Below are positions 32,731-41,931 of a stretch of DNA of 61,717 nt, piece after piece (positions within the stretch are counted from its first letter, which is position 1; each line of letters opens with the position of its first letter). The notes beneath the pieces are model-generated. The model was given only the letters and a program-made list of their open reading frames with translations, made no database searches and was not told where the DNA came from. The stretch covers positions 1-61,717 of the forward strand of contig CAYPOT010000016.1 in assembly GCA_964412455.1 (NCBI GenBank), in the 5' to 3' direction. The position numbers were made by a program, and so were the translations under genes. The stretch comes from JAAXXJ01 sp964412455 (GTDB lineage: Bacteria; Nitrospirota; UBA9217).

Positions 32731-32991
32731 ATGATATCGGTCGGCATAAAAGAGCTGAAGGAAAAGTTGAGCGGGTATGTGGATAAGGTTCGCCACGGCG
32801 AGGAGATCGTGGTGACGGACCGGGGCAAAGAGATCGCCCTGGTCATTCCCATATCCCGGGAACGGAACGCGGTCAAAGAGCTCGTGGGATCGGGCAGGGC
32901 CGCCTGGACCGGCGGCAAGCCCGTCGGCGTGAAGGGGATCAGGGCAAAGGGAGGGTCGATCGCCAAAACCGTTCTGGAGGGCCGTCGGTGA
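32731..32991 (+). CDS. Phd/YefM-type antitoxin
   Basis: An 86-residue Phd/YefM antitoxin: VGIKELKEKLSGYVDKVRHG forms the DNA-binding N-terminus and VVTDRGKEIALVIPI the following strand; the basic C-terminal tail would neutralise the toxin. GGGGAGGG lies upstream of the ATG. The stop overlaps the toxin start by four bases (GTGA). It resembles the Phd-type protein at 1874-2167. Confidence 0.85.
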   Translation: MISVGIKELKEKLSGYVDKVRHGEEIVVTDRGKEIALVIPISRERNAVKELVGSGRAAWTGGKPVGVKGIRAKGGSIAKTVLEGRR

Positions 32992-33413
32992 TCCTGTACC
33001 TGGATACCAGCAGTCTGGTGAAACTCTATGTCACCGAGGCCCATTCCGGTCTCGTCAGGACCTGGACCGAAGAGGCCGAGATCATTGCCACCTGCAGCGT
33101 TGCTTATCCTGAAATGATGTCGGCCCTGAACAGGCGCTTCAAGGCAGGGGACCTGGAGAAACGGAACTATGACCTGCTGGTGAAGGCTTTCTCCGGTGAG
33201 TGGCAGCGTTTTGCGGTGATCGATTTCGATGAGATCGCAGCCGGTCGTCTGGCCGCTGCATACGGATTGCGGGGCTTCGATGCCGTTCATCTGTCAGCCG
33301 CCGGGCTGCTCAGGTCTTCGGGGAACGCTCCCGCCGTGGCGTTCTCATCTTTCGACGAAAAACTGAACAGCGCCGCTGCCGCGGAAAAGTTCACCGTCCT
33401 GCAGCCGAAATAA
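32988..33413 (+). CDS. vapC: PIN-domain toxin (VapC family)
   Basis: A 141-residue PIN-domain RNase toxin. Acidic residues are in LYLDTSSLVKL, VAYPEMMSAL, RGFDAVHLSAA and SSFDEKL. GTG start overlapping the antitoxin stop, so translation is coupled. It belongs to the same PIN subgroup as the gene at 1176-1613 by eye, suggesting two related modules in one window. Confidence 0.86.
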   Translation: MILYLDTSSLVKLYVTEAHSGLVRTWTEEAEIIATCSVAYPEMMSALNRRFKAGDLEKRNYDLLVKAFSGEWQRFAVIDFDEIAAGRLAAAYGLRGFDAVHLSAAGLLRSSGNAPAVAFSSFDEKLNSAAAAEKFTVLQPK

Positions 33414-33978
33414 CCGCCGCATTGTCACTGGTCTTTAAAATCCGCACTCCGCACTGGATTCACTCCGCACTCGCCACTTCGCACTGGCAGCCCCCATCGA
33501 AACCCTTGCAATTTCAACTGCTCTGTACTATTCTCGTGGCATATTCGCATGAAGCAGGATTTACACGAGCCCCATGCCTCCAGGCCCAGAAGACATAGCC
33601 CGCGAACAGAGCGACCGGATGCTGGTGACAGCAGTCTTGGCTGTCCAGGATGCGAAAGCAGTAAACCTTTATGCTAGGCGCGGCGTGGCAATCCGGGAGT
33701 TCGCACTATGAGCGGCACGGCGGGCGGGGGTGGTGTTCATCGCGGCCCTGACGGACGCGATGCACGGAGAAAGACTTGACCCTGCCGGGGGAGCGTTTGG
33801 GGTCAGGAGCGTTTGGGGTCAGACATGATATGCTGATATATTGATATTCCTCAGTCGAGTAGTTGGCGGGTTGGACATATTGTGGACGTTGTTGCTATTT
33901 GATATATGGGTGGCATCGTGTCAGACTTGAGTTCTTGAGTTGTTCAAATCTTCCCTTAATGCTAACGCGGAGGTGACC
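33414..33978. other. 565-base gap with decayed sequence
   Basis: No convincing gene. It begins with CCGCACT repeats (33438-33490). A 45-codon frame at 33574-33711 (ending KAVNLYARRGVAIREFAL) resembles the tail of an acetyltransferase and may be a remnant. A GAGCGTTTGGGGTCA unit occurs twice in tandem near 33790-33822. The last 150 bases are AT-richer and hold the ribosome-binding site of the next gene. Confidence 0.5.
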
Positions 33979-34461
33979 ATGGAAACAACCACGGTGCGGG
34001 TGGATATTCCCGAGGGATGTAACATCATTCTGGGCCAGACGCATTTCATCAAGACAGCCGAGGACCTCTACGAGATCATTGCCACGACCGTGCCCCAGGC
34101 GACGTTCGGCATTGCGTTCACCGAGGCCTCCGGTCCCTGCCTGATCAGGACCGAGGGGAACGACGATGCGCTCATCAGCGCATGCGTCGCAACGCTCGAT
34201 TCCATCGGTGCGGGTCACGTATTCTGCATCTACCTCAGGAATGCCTTTCCGGTCAACGTGCTGAATCCCATCAAGAACTGCCCCGAGGTCTGCCGGATAT
34301 TCTGCGCCACGGCAAATCCGCTCGAGGTCGTGGTCGCATCCACGTCCCAGGGAAAAGGCATCCTGGGCGTGATCGACGGTTCCTCGCCCAAGGGTGTCGA
34401 GCAGCAGTCCGACAAGGCGCAGCGAAAAGAGTTTTTGAGGAAGATCGGGTACAAGCTGTAA
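33979..34461 (+). CDS. Adenosine-specific kinase family protein
   Basis: A 160-residue member of the adenosine-specific kinase family (PF04008/DUF355), a compact fold known from archaea and some bacteria. Recognised by VRVDIPEGCNIILGQTHFIKTAEDLYE, GIAFTEASG, and VCRIFCATANPLEVVVA. The ATG at 33979 follows GCGGAGGTG. No neighbouring nucleotide-metabolism genes give further clues; activity in bacteria is inferred from the family name. Confidence 0.82.
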   Translation: METTTVRVDIPEGCNIILGQTHFIKTAEDLYEIIATTVPQATFGIAFTEASGPCLIRTEGNDDALISACVATLDSIGAGHVFCIYLRNAFPVNVLNPIKNCPEVCRIFCATANPLEVVVASTSQGKGILGVIDGSSPKGVEQQSDKAQRKEFLRKIGYKL

Positions 34462-34943
34462 CGGGATGGCTGCGGGTAAGGCCTGCGTTCTTGCAGGGAA
34501 AAGTGGTGCCTTGAGTTTTGAATGTTTTACGAGGCTGGTTCCACAGTATTGGCCTCAGCAGATGCTTCAGGCTACCCTCTCTGCTGCTTGTGAGGGCTTG
34601 CACACCGCATGCTGCATGGAGGCGTTCACTATATTCCGGTACCTCTCCCTTCAAAACTCAAGGCAAACGGTTAAATTCGAAAGACGACTTGCACCTAGTG
34701 GGAAGTATAGCACAGATTTTCGATCTCGCAAGTTCCGGCGGTCGATTCTCCACCGGACATATCACGACCTCGGATTCCCGCTACTTAACAATAAGTTATC
34801 AAAACCTTTTACTCTCTCGGCGATACGTGGGGGATAATTCGCCATGAGGTTTTCAGAACCCATGGGGTCCGGTCTATTTTCCCGCCATCCTGCCGCTAAC
34901 GATACAAACAAGGCGCAGCAGTTGTGCGAACAAGGAGATCATC
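34462..34943. other. 482-base gap with a bounded non-coding element
   Basis: No supported gene. A perfect 16-base inverted repeat, TGCCTTGAGTTTTGAA at 34507-34522 and its complement at 34650-34665, bounds a 159-base segment. The remainder is unremarkable until the AAGGAG site before 34944. Two short frames here have no coding character that I can see. Confidence 0.6.
34507..34665. repeat. Element with perfect 16-bp terminal inverted repeats
   Basis: Ends TGCCTTGAGTTTTGAA (34507-34522) and TTCAAAACTCAAGGCA (34650-34665) are exact complements around a 127-base core with no gene. This looks like a miniature inverted-repeat element. I saw no flanking target duplication long enough to call. Confidence 0.65.
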
Positions 34944-36338
34944 ATGAGCATTCGTACCATCCGTTTTCTCGGCGCAGCGCGCGCGGTGACCGGCTCGTGC
35001 TACCTGCTGACCCTGCCGAACTCCAAGGTCCTCGTAGACTGCGGGTTTGTGCAGGGCGCCGGCGATTCACGCGACAGGAACCGCGAGCCTTTCGCGTTCG
35101 ACCCTAAAGGGATCGACCTCCTCTTCCTGACCCACGCGCACCTCGACCACTCCGGTCTGACCCCCCGCCTGGTGAAGGAAGGCTTCCGGGGCAGGATCAT
35201 CACGACCACGGCGACGGCGGACCTGATCGGTCCCATGCTGCTTGATTCGGCGAAGATCCAGGAGAACGACGCCGAGCGGATGTCCCGCCGGGCGCTGCGG
35301 AAGGGAGGCGAGGCGGTGGAGCCGCTCTACACGACCGAGGACGTGGAGCAGGTGCTGTCGCTCATCGATCGCGCGAAGTACGGCCAGGTCATCGACACGG
35401 GAACGGGCATCCGGTACCGTTTTCTCGACGCGGGCCACATTCTCGGCTCCGGCAGCCTGGCGCTGTGGCTCGCCTCACCGGACGGCGAGAAGAAGATCAT
35501 CTTCTCGGGCGACATCGGCAGGAAGGGAAACCCCATCCTCAACGATCCCACGCTCGCCACCGAGGCCGATTACGTGGTCATGGAATCGACCTACGGGGAC
35601 CGGCTGCACAAGAACACCGCGGACACGGCCAACGAGCTCGCCGAGGCGATCACGACCACGTTCGCGAAGGGCGGGAACGTGCTGATCCCGGCCTTTGCCA
35701 TCGGCCGGACGCAGGATGTCCTGTATCTTCTCAACCGGCTGGTGCGTGAGGGGACGCTGCCGAAGCTTTCCGTCACGATCGACAGCCCGCTGGCCGAGAA
35801 GGCCACGAAGATCTATCTCAGTCATCCCGAACTCTATGACGAGGAAGCGAAGCGCCTGATCAGGGGCGGCAGCATCGGTGACGCGATCACGGTCCGGTTC
35901 ACGAAGTCGGTCGAGGAATCCATGGCCCTCAACAAGATCAAGTCACGGGCCATCATCGTCGCGGGCAGCGGCATGTGCCAGGGAGGGCGAATCGGGCATC
36001 ACCTGAAGCACAACCTCTGGCGGTCGGAGTGCAGTATCATCTTCGTCGGGTTCCAAGCGCAGGGAACGACGGGCCGGCGGATCGTGGACGGTGCGCAGTC
36101 GGTCACGATCTGGGGCGAGGAGATCGCGGTCCGGGCCCGGGTCTGGACCATCGGCGGGTTCTCGGCCCACGGCGACCAGAAGGAGCTGCTGGCGTGGCTT
36201 TCGGCGTTCAAGAGCAGCCCGACGGTCTTCGTGACCCATGGTGAAGAATCGGCGGCGCTCACCTTTGCGGACCTGGTGCGGGAACGATACGGGTTCACGA
36301 CCCACGTGCCCGAGCTGGGCCGGCAATTCGAGCTGTAA
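34944..36338 (+). CDS. Beta-CASP metallo-beta-lactamase RNase
   Basis: A 464-residue metallo-beta-lactamase/beta-CASP protein. Motif 2 HAHLDHSG (about 62-69), GHILGSG, the SGDIG Asp motif, then the beta-CASP half with IPAFAIGRTQD and SGMCQGGRI, and the final HGDQKELL and VTHGE segments. Such proteins cleave or degrade RNA (YSH1/CPSF73-like); this one lacks KH domains. Starts after an AAGGAGATC site. It stands alone. Confidence 0.88.
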   Translation: MSIRTIRFLGAARAVTGSCYLLTLPNSKVLVDCGFVQGAGDSRDRNREPFAFDPKGIDLLFLTHAHLDHSGLTPRLVKEGFRGRIITTTATADLIGPMLLDSAKIQENDAERMSRRALRKGGEAVEPLYTTEDVEQVLSLIDRAKYGQVIDTGTGIRYRFLDAGHILGSGSLALWLASPDGEKKIIFSGDIGRKGNPILNDPTLATEADYVVMESTYGDRLHKNTADTANELAEAITTTFAKGGNVLIPAFAIGRTQDVLYLLNRLVREGTLPKLSVTIDSPLAEKATKIYLSHPELYDEEAKRLIRGGSIGDAITVRFTKSVEESMALNKIKSRAIIVAGSGMCQGGRIGHHLKHNLWRSECSIIFVGFQAQGTTGRRIVDGAQSVTIWGEEIAVRARVWTIGGFSAHGDQKELLAWLSAFKSSPTVFVTHGEESAALTFADLVRERYGFTTHVPELGRQFEL

Positions 36339-36576
36339 CACCGCGTTGCGAGGCAGACGCGGAGACGCGGGGACAAGGGGAGTGAGCCAGTAAAAGCTGA
36401 TGCGGAGACAGGGGGACAGAAGATGTGGAGTTGCTACCTCTGCGAGAACCTATAGAGAACCTATAGGGTCACCCATTTAATAGGGACAATAGGTTATACA
36501 GGTCTCTTTTGTTGCATTGAACCACCTATGCCCCTGCGCAGGCCGTTAAAGTCTGCTCCCGCTCGAAAAGAATGAT

Positions 36577-36999
36577 ATGACCCGTATACGCAAGCCTCTT
36601 GAGAGGCTGAAAGACCGCATACGAGAGAACCGCGTCCCGCTCTTCTGGCTCTCCCTCCTCATCGCCGCCCTGGCGATCTTCTACGGCGCCAAGGCGCCCG
36701 CAGTCATCCTTGCCGTCCTCTTCCGCTATTCCCTCATCATCTTCCTGTTCATGCTCATGCCATTCGTGACCGGGCTTGCGGGCTGGACGCGCGCGGTGCG
36801 TTCCGCATGGCTCAAGGCCCTTCTCCTGCCGGTCCTGCTGGCCGTTGTCTACCAGCTGCTCTATCACGAGAGCATCTGGCGGCTATGGTACCAGGGCGCG
36901 TTCGATCGGTACTACCTCTCGGGCCTGGTAAAGGCCTCACTCATCGTTCCGGGCGTAAGCTTCCTGGTCGGCCTCGGCCTGCGCTTCTGGCTGGAGTAG
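36577..36999 (+). CDS. Hypothetical membrane protein
   Basis: A 140-residue protein with a basic N-terminus (RKPLERLKDRIRENR) and about four hydrophobic helices (~23-40, 43-68, 78-95, 118-138). No family recognised. The start has no strong ribosome-binding site. Neighbours do not suggest a function. Confidence 0.6.
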   Translation: MTRIRKPLERLKDRIRENRVPLFWLSLLIAALAIFYGAKAPAVILAVLFRYSLIIFLFMLMPFVTGLAGWTRAVRSAWLKALLLPVLLAVVYQLLYHESIWRLWYQGAFDRYYLSGLVKASLIVPGVSFLVGLGLRFWLE

Positions 37000-37121
37000 A
37001 TCGTTTGCATGACACGGACAAAAGGGCATCTCAGGGCCAACTATTTGAAGGCTCCCTGTTGGCGGTGGAGTTCTTCGCGGGCAAGGTGCTCGTGAAGACG
37101 GGAACGTAATGCCGCGATCTG

Positions 37122-37151
37122 TTGATGTCGTCGGAGGTTTTCTGGTATAGT
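37122..37151 (+). promoter_or_regulatory. Sigma-70 promoter of hicB-hicA-like pair
   Basis: TTGATG (37122-37127) and TATAGT (37146-37151) are 18 bases apart, 23 bases before the first start codon; AACGGAGGTG provides the ribosome-binding site. Confidence 0.65.
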
Positions 37152-37174
37152 GTTGGTGTAACGGAGGTGATCCT

Positions 37175-37399
37175 ATGAAAATACAGCTGACCGCGGTGTT
37201 CCAAAAAGTGGCGGAAGGATATATCGGTTTTGTCGAAGAGCTTCCCGGAGCGAACACGCAGGGCTCCTCAATGGACGAAGTGCGAGCCAATCTGGAAGAG
37301 GCTGTTTCGCTGGTGCTCGAAGCAAATCGCTTTTTGTCGGAAGAATCCCTGAAAGGAACATCAGTTATCCGTGAGACCATGCAGGTCACGGCTGCATGA
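37175..37399 (+). CDS. hicB: HicB-like antitoxin
   Basis: A 74-residue HicB-fold protein (YIGFVEELPGANTQGSSMDEVRANLEEAVSLVLE). The partial RNase-H-like fold of HicB is clear; the protein is short and has no separate DNA-binding tail. It overlaps the toxin start by four bases (ATGA). Confidence 0.8.
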   Translation: MKIQLTAVFQKVAEGYIGFVEELPGANTQGSSMDEVRANLEEAVSLVLEANRFLSEESLKGTSVIRETMQVTAA

Positions 37400-37581
37400 A
37401 GCGGATCGACCTTATCCGCCATCCTGAAAAGCTCGGTTGCGAGCTGTTTCGGCAAGGCGGCAGCCATACCGTTTACATCAATCGCACCGCGAAGAAGACA
37501 TCCACCATTCCCCGCCATCGTGAGATCAACGATTTTCTTGCACGCAAGATATGCCGTGACCTTGAAGTCGCGGAACCATAG
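37396..37581 (+). CDS. hicA: HicA-family mRNA interferase toxin
   Basis: A 61-residue HicA toxin with the double-stranded-RNA-binding-like fold. The catalytic His lies in RQGGSHTVYIN, followed by STIPRHREINDFLARKICRDL, both diagnostic. It probably cleaves mRNA. Coupled to hicB by the ATGA overlap, in the toxin-second order. Confidence 0.85.
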   Translation: MKRIDLIRHPEKLGCELFRQGGSHTVYINRTAKKTSTIPRHREINDFLARKICRDLEVAEP

Positions 37582-37630
37582 TATTTCGGCAATACGGGCA
37601 CGGTTATTTTGCCGTTATCTACCTACAACT

Positions 37631-37686
37631 CTATCGCGTTCAGCGCTGTATATATATAGCGAGGGCCGCGAGGGCCGCGAGGGCCA
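37631..37686. repeat. Copied methyltransferase 3' fragment plus GAGGGCCGC repeats
   Basis: Bases 37631-37659 match 42695-42723, the last codons of the methyltransferase gene, at 27 of 29 positions. Directly after are three copies of GAGGGCCGC. This looks like a small duplicated fragment. Confidence 0.65.
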
Positions 37687-37701
37687 GGTCTACTTTGTTG
37701 T

Positions 37702-37881
37702 CATAACCACCTCGACATCTTCTGGCTCAAGGACGAAAGCCTCGAAGCCTCCGACAACCTCCCCGATCCTGACGTTATCGCCCAGGAGATTGTGGAAGAC
37801 CTTGAAGCGGCTTTGGAGCAGTTCAGGGAGATCGTGGGGGATTTGGGCTCACGCGGAGGCGCGGAGAGCGCGGAGGAGTGA
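37702..37881 (+). pseudogene. Remnant of type I methyltransferase HsdM
   Basis: About 58 codons from position 37705 encode a tail typical of type I restriction-modification M subunits (HLDIFWLKDESLEASDNLP, then DVIAQEIVEDLEAALEQFREI) and end in TGA. There is no start codon, no methylase motif and no HsdR or HsdS nearby. This is the C-terminal remnant of a lost type I system. The last residues (GSRGGAESAEE) appear repeat-derived. Confidence 0.75.
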
Positions 37882-37959
37882 GTTGAAGGAATAGGAAAAG
37901 AATAGGGTTGAAACTAAGGCAAACGTTGTTTCTAAGTAATCATTCAATGGCCAAAGTGA

Positions 37960-37994
37960 ACACCCTGAGTTTTGCATAGACTCAGGGTGTTTTG
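37960..37994 (+). terminator. Rho-independent terminator
   Basis: ACACCCTGAGT pairs perfectly with ACTCAGGGTGT around a TTTGCATAG loop, followed by TTTTG. It isolates the SNF2 gene from upstream transcription. Confidence 0.9.
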
Positions 37995-38026
37995 TCGGAA
38001 TTCGGGGACAAAGGTTGCGTGCTGGA

Positions 38027-40723
38027 ATGATCATATTCGGTAAACATCGTAAGGCTGGAAACGCGAACCATGAATTGCAGACAGTCATCATGCCCGTGGG
38101 TTCTGTGCGGCTTGAATGGCTGGAGACACGCGAGCCGTTCGACAAGAGCAAAAGCCTGCTCGAACGGGAACTATTCAAGCGGTTCTCGGAAAATCAGGAC
38201 GGTGCGTTCCTTTTTCTGGGATTTCGCGGCGCAGCCGTGTCTCTTTCCCCCTCCCTTGATTTTTTTCGCGGGTTCTGCGGGCTGTTCGCCCGGAAACTGA
38301 GCCAGACTCCTGACCTTGAATCCATCCGGCATGAAGTCTTCGTCGCCCTCAGCGACGAGGAACGGGCCCATGCGCTTGCATCCGTGCCCCTGATGACCGG
38401 CGCCGAGTATCTGAGTACGGCGGTGCTAGACGACCTCTGGAGACGGCTTCACGACGAGTTTCGCAGTGAGATCAAGGAGTACCAGGGGACCGTCGAGGAG
38501 TTCATCCGGCAATATAGCCCCGACGTGCACCTGGCCGGACGCGTGTTTTTCCACCTCATTGAGAGCAAAAAAGATGATCATCCCTTCGAATTTCTTGCCA
38601 CCTACACGAGCCCGCTGAACAAACAAGGCAGCTCGCAACGACATACCCTGCAGCATGCGCTGACCGAGTACGGCAAGGACAGCTTGCGGTTGCTCGCGCT
38701 GCTCACGACGGTTCAGCGCGCCGCGAAAGAGAGCGCCTTCATCGCAGGTCTTATCGAGAACGGGGAATTGTTCCATCACCTGGCATGGTCCGCGAAAGAG
38801 GCCTATACCTTTCTGCGGGAAATTCCTTTATACGAGCAGTCGGGCATTCTGTGCCGCATCCCCGACTGGTGGAAAAGCGGATCAGCAAAGCTGAAGGTCA
38901 GTATATCTATTGGCGGTAGTGGGCCTTCCACCGTGGGGATGGATGCCTTGCTCAGTTTCGATATGGGGCTGCTTTTTGAAGATACGCCGGTATCCCTTGA
39001 GGAAGCCCGGCGATTGCTCGAATCCGCGGAAGGTCTTGCTCTGATCAAGAATCGCTGGGTGGCGGTGGACCCTGAAAAGCTGCGACAGACCCTTGATGCC
39101 TACGAAAAAGCGCGTACGCTGGCCAAACGGGAGGGGCTTACGTTTCGCGATGCGCTCCGTTTGCAGTTGAACCCCGGGTCGCTTTTGGAGATCGCCGGAA
39201 CTGACGCGGTCGTGACGGTCACCAGCGGCCAATGGCTTGAAACGGTCATGGCAAAGATGCGCCATCCTGAACTGGTCGGCCCGGTCACCATGGCCCCTTC
39301 GTTCAAGGCGGAACTCAGGCCTTATCAGGAAAAAGGCGTGAGTTGGCTTTTTTTTCTGCACTCCCTCAATTTCGGCATGTGCCTTGCCGATGACATGGGG
39401 CTTGGCAAGACCGTGCAGGTCCTGGCGCTGCTTCACCTGTTGAAGCACCGGGGAGAGAAAGGCGCGAGCCTTCTGGTGATCCCCGCATCGCTGCTCGCCA
39501 ACTGGGCGAGTGAGATCATGAAGTTCGCGCCGGATATTGCGTTCTACACTGCTCATCCCGCTGGAAACGATTCCAATAGTGTGGAGCCGAAAGAAGTTGA
39601 TGAGTTGGACGAGCTCGATCTCGTGATCACGACCTACTCGATGGCACAGAAGTACGAATGGCTCCATGCATACGAGTGGAAATACGTCATCCTTGACGAG
39701 GCGCAGGCGATCAAGAATCCCAACACCAAACAGACCAAGGCGGTCAAAAAGCTGATGTCCATCAATCGCATTATCATGACCGGCACTCCCGTGGAGAACC
39801 GGTTGTCCGACCTCTGGTCTTTGTTCGATTTCATCAATCCCGGACTTCTCGGCAGCAGCAAGGAGTTCAGTAAATTCGCCAAGGATCTGTCCAAAGACCC
39901 CGAAGGATACGGCCGTCTCAGAAGGGTCATCAGCCCCTACATTCTCCGGCGGCTCAAGACGGACAAGACGGTCATCTCCGATCTGCCGGACAAGGTCGAG
40001 ATGAAGACCTGGTCGTTGTTAAGCAGAAAACAGGCGGTGTTCTACCAGAAACTGGTGGATGATCTCAGGAGGACCATCGAAAGCACGGAAGGCATCCAGA
40101 GAAAAGGGCTCATCCTGAGTTCTCTCATGAAGTTCAAGCAGCTCTGCAATCACCCGGACCAGTATCTCGGGACCGGCGCGTACGATGAGAACGACAGCGG
40201 CAAGTTCAGCCGGTTGCGCGAGATCTGCGAAACGATCCATGAAAAACGGGAACGCGTCCTGGTGTTCACCCAGTTCAGGGAGATCACGGACCCGCTTTCA
40301 GAATTCTTGACAGGAATATTCGGGAAGCAGGGTCTTGTGCTGCATGGCGGTACACCGGTTGGAAAGAGGAAAGATCTCGTGGAACGCTTTCAGAATGAGG
40401 ACTATATGCCCTATATGGTGCTGTCCCTCAAAGCCGGTGGTATGGGGCTCAATCTTACCGCGGCGAACCACGTTATACATTTTGACCGGTGGTGGAACCC
40501 GGCTGTCGAGAACCAGGCAACTGATCGGGCATTCAGGATCGGCCAGAAGAAGAACGTGGTTGTTCACAAGTTCATCACCAAAGGGACGGTTGAGGAAAAG
40601 ATCGACAAGATGATCGAGGGGAAAATGAAACTCTCGAACGACGTGATTCAGTCCGGCTCCGAGGCATGGATCACGGAGATGAGCAATGAGCAGTTGATGA
40701 AGATGTTCACGCTGACGATATGA
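38027..40723 (+). CDS. SNF2-family helicase/ATPase
   Basis: An 898-residue SNF2 ATPase. The N-terminal ~400 residues are a SNF2-associated region typical of bacterial members. The ATPase core has motif I DDMGLGKTVQ, motif II DEAQ in VILDEAQAIKN, motif III MTGTPVENRLSDLWSL, and C-terminal motifs V-VI (LKAGGMGLNLTAAN, QATDRAFRIGQ). The ATG at 38027 is chosen; an upstream TTG at 38015 is possible. A SWIM-finger gene follows 68 bases downstream. Probably remodels DNA- or RNA-bound proteins. Confidence 0.9.
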   Translation: MIIFGKHRKAGNANHELQTVIMPVGSVRLEWLETREPFDKSKSLLERELFKRFSENQDGAFLFLGFRGAAVSLSPSLDFFRGFCGLFARKLSQTPDLESIRHEVFVALSDEERAHALASVPLMTGAEYLSTAVLDDLWRRLHDEFRSEIKEYQGTVEEFIRQYSPDVHLAGRVFFHLIESKKDDHPFEFLATYTSPLNKQGSSQRHTLQHALTEYGKDSLRLLALLTTVQRAAKESAFIAGLIENGELFHHLAWSAKEAYTFLREIPLYEQSGILCRIPDWWKSGSAKLKVSISIGGSGPSTVGMDALLSFDMGLLFEDTPVSLEEARRLLESAEGLALIKNRWVAVDPEKLRQTLDAYEKARTLAKREGLTFRDALRLQLNPGSLLEIAGTDAVVTVTSGQWLETVMAKMRHPELVGPVTMAPSFKAELRPYQEKGVSWLFFLHSLNFGMCLADDMGLGKTVQVLALLHLLKHRGEKGASLLVIPASLLANWASEIMKFAPDIAFYTAHPAGNDSNSVEPKEVDELDELDLVITTYSMAQKYEWLHAYEWKYVILDEAQAIKNPNTKQTKAVKKLMSINRIIMTGTPVENRLSDLWSLFDFINPGLLGSSKEFSKFAKDLSKDPEGYGRLRRVISPYILRRLKTDKTVISDLPDKVEMKTWSLLSRKQAVFYQKLVDDLRRTIESTEGIQRKGLILSSLMKFKQLCNHPDQYLGTGAYDENDSGKFSRLREICETIHEKRERVLVFTQFREITDPLSEFLTGIFGKQGLVLHGGTPVGKRKDLVERFQNEDYMPYMVLSLKAGGMGLNLTAANHVIHFDRWWNPAVENQATDRAFRIGQKKNVVVHKFITKGTVEEKIDKMIEGKMKLSNDVIQSGSEAWITEMSNEQLMKMFTLTI

Positions 40724-40791
40724 TGCGGGGGCGCACGTCGGTGCGCCCGTACAATCATCAATCATAGATCGCCATGTCTAAGGAGCGCATC

Positions 40792-41754
40792 ATGTCATTC
40801 TGGAGTTTCCCGAAATACGTCTGCAAGGCCGAGAAAAAAGCGAAGGCCGAAAAAAAACTGGCTCAGTTGAAAAAGAAACAGGACGTTCGGCCGGTGATCA
40901 TTGAAGGCAGCGCCATCGCGCGTACCTGGTGGGGCAAGGCGTGGAACAAGAACCTTGAATCCTACGCCGATTACAGCAACCGGATCGGAAGGGGCAGGAG
41001 CTATGTCCGGTGCGGAGCTGTCCTGGACCTCCAGGTACATGCCGGAGAGATCAAGGCCCTGGTGCACGGCTCCCGGGCGAAACCCTATTTGATCCATATC
41101 AAGATAAAAAAGCTTAACAGGAATACCTGGCAGCAGGTTGCCTACGAGTGCGCCGGCAAACTGGAGTCTCTTGAAGAACTGTTGGCGGGAAAATTCTCCA
41201 AGGCCCTCGAAGAAACGTTCATGCAGCGAAATACGGGATTGTTCCCTTCACCCAAGGAGATCGAGTTCGACTGCTCCTGTCCGGACTGGGCGCGCATGTG
41301 CAAGCACATTGCCGCAACGCTCTATGGCATCGGCGCCAGGCTCGACGAAGATCCGACGATCTTTTTTACGCTTCGGGGTGTTGATACCGGAGACTTGATC
41401 AAACGGACCGTATCGAGCAAGGCGGAGGACCTTCTCAAAAAGGCTTCGAAAAAGAGTCCCCGGATCATTGAGGGCGCCGACCTGTCCGCTGCTTTCGGCA
41501 TCGATCTTGTGGAAGAGACCGGTTCGTCCCCTGTTGATGTTCCCGCAAAAGAAGTTTTTGTGGATGATCGCGTTAGAAATGCTCGTATAGAGAAGGCAGG
41601 CAAGAGTCGTGAAAAGAATAATGCTGGTTCCGCACAGCCGGTGAAGCCGTCACAGAAATCAGCAGCAAAAAGAGGCGGTGTCAATAACAGGGCGAAGGCG
41701 GCAGTTAAGGCGGCTTCGAGGAAACAATCCACAGTCAGAAAGAAAAAACGGTAA
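40792..41754 (+). CDS. SWIM zinc-finger protein
   Basis: A 320-residue protein with a SWIM zinc finger (CSCPDWARMCKH, about 160-172) after a conserved N-terminal region (IEGSAIARTWWGKAWNKNLE). The C-terminal ~60 residues are a Lys/Arg/Ser-rich tail likely to bind nucleic acid. The ATG at 40792 has AAGGAG seven bases upstream; an ATG at 40774 is less likely. It forms a two-gene unit with the SNF2 ATPase, a pairing known from other bacteria; function is not established. Confidence 0.85.
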   Translation: MSFWSFPKYVCKAEKKAKAEKKLAQLKKKQDVRPVIIEGSAIARTWWGKAWNKNLESYADYSNRIGRGRSYVRCGAVLDLQVHAGEIKALVHGSRAKPYLIHIKIKKLNRNTWQQVAYECAGKLESLEELLAGKFSKALEETFMQRNTGLFPSPKEIEFDCSCPDWARMCKHIAATLYGIGARLDEDPTIFFTLRGVDTGDLIKRTVSSKAEDLLKKASKKSPRIIEGADLSAAFGIDLVEETGSSPVDVPAKEVFVDDRVRNARIEKAGKSREKNNAGSAQPVKPSQKSAAKRGGVNNRAKAAVKAASRKQSTVRKKKR

Positions 41755-41857
41755 AGGATGGAATATTGCTAACCTATAGGGCCAAGTCTACTTTCTTGCC
41801 ATCTTCCTATTTTTGCTACCCGTCGCTCTTCAGCAATGCCGACCGGCCGCAGCCATG

Positions 41858-41901
41858 TGATATCAATTAATGTTGAAATGATATCATGTGTGTGGTATCC
41901 T
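41858..41901 (+). promoter_or_regulatory. vapBC promoter with two TGATATCA operators
   Basis: TTGAAA (41873-41878) and TATCCT (41896-41901) are 17 bases apart. TGATATCA occurs at 41858-41865 and 41879-41886, 21 bases apart (two helical turns), one copy lying between the -35 and -10. This fits autorepression by the VapBC complex. Confidence 0.72.
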
Positions 41902-41931
41902 CTATGCAGATAAAGAGGGAAGGAGAGAACA

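Noticed and set aside
34466..34847. Two overlapping frames of 109-123 codons
   Set aside because: Both cross the inverted-repeat element, lack ribosome-binding sites and have no family likeness.
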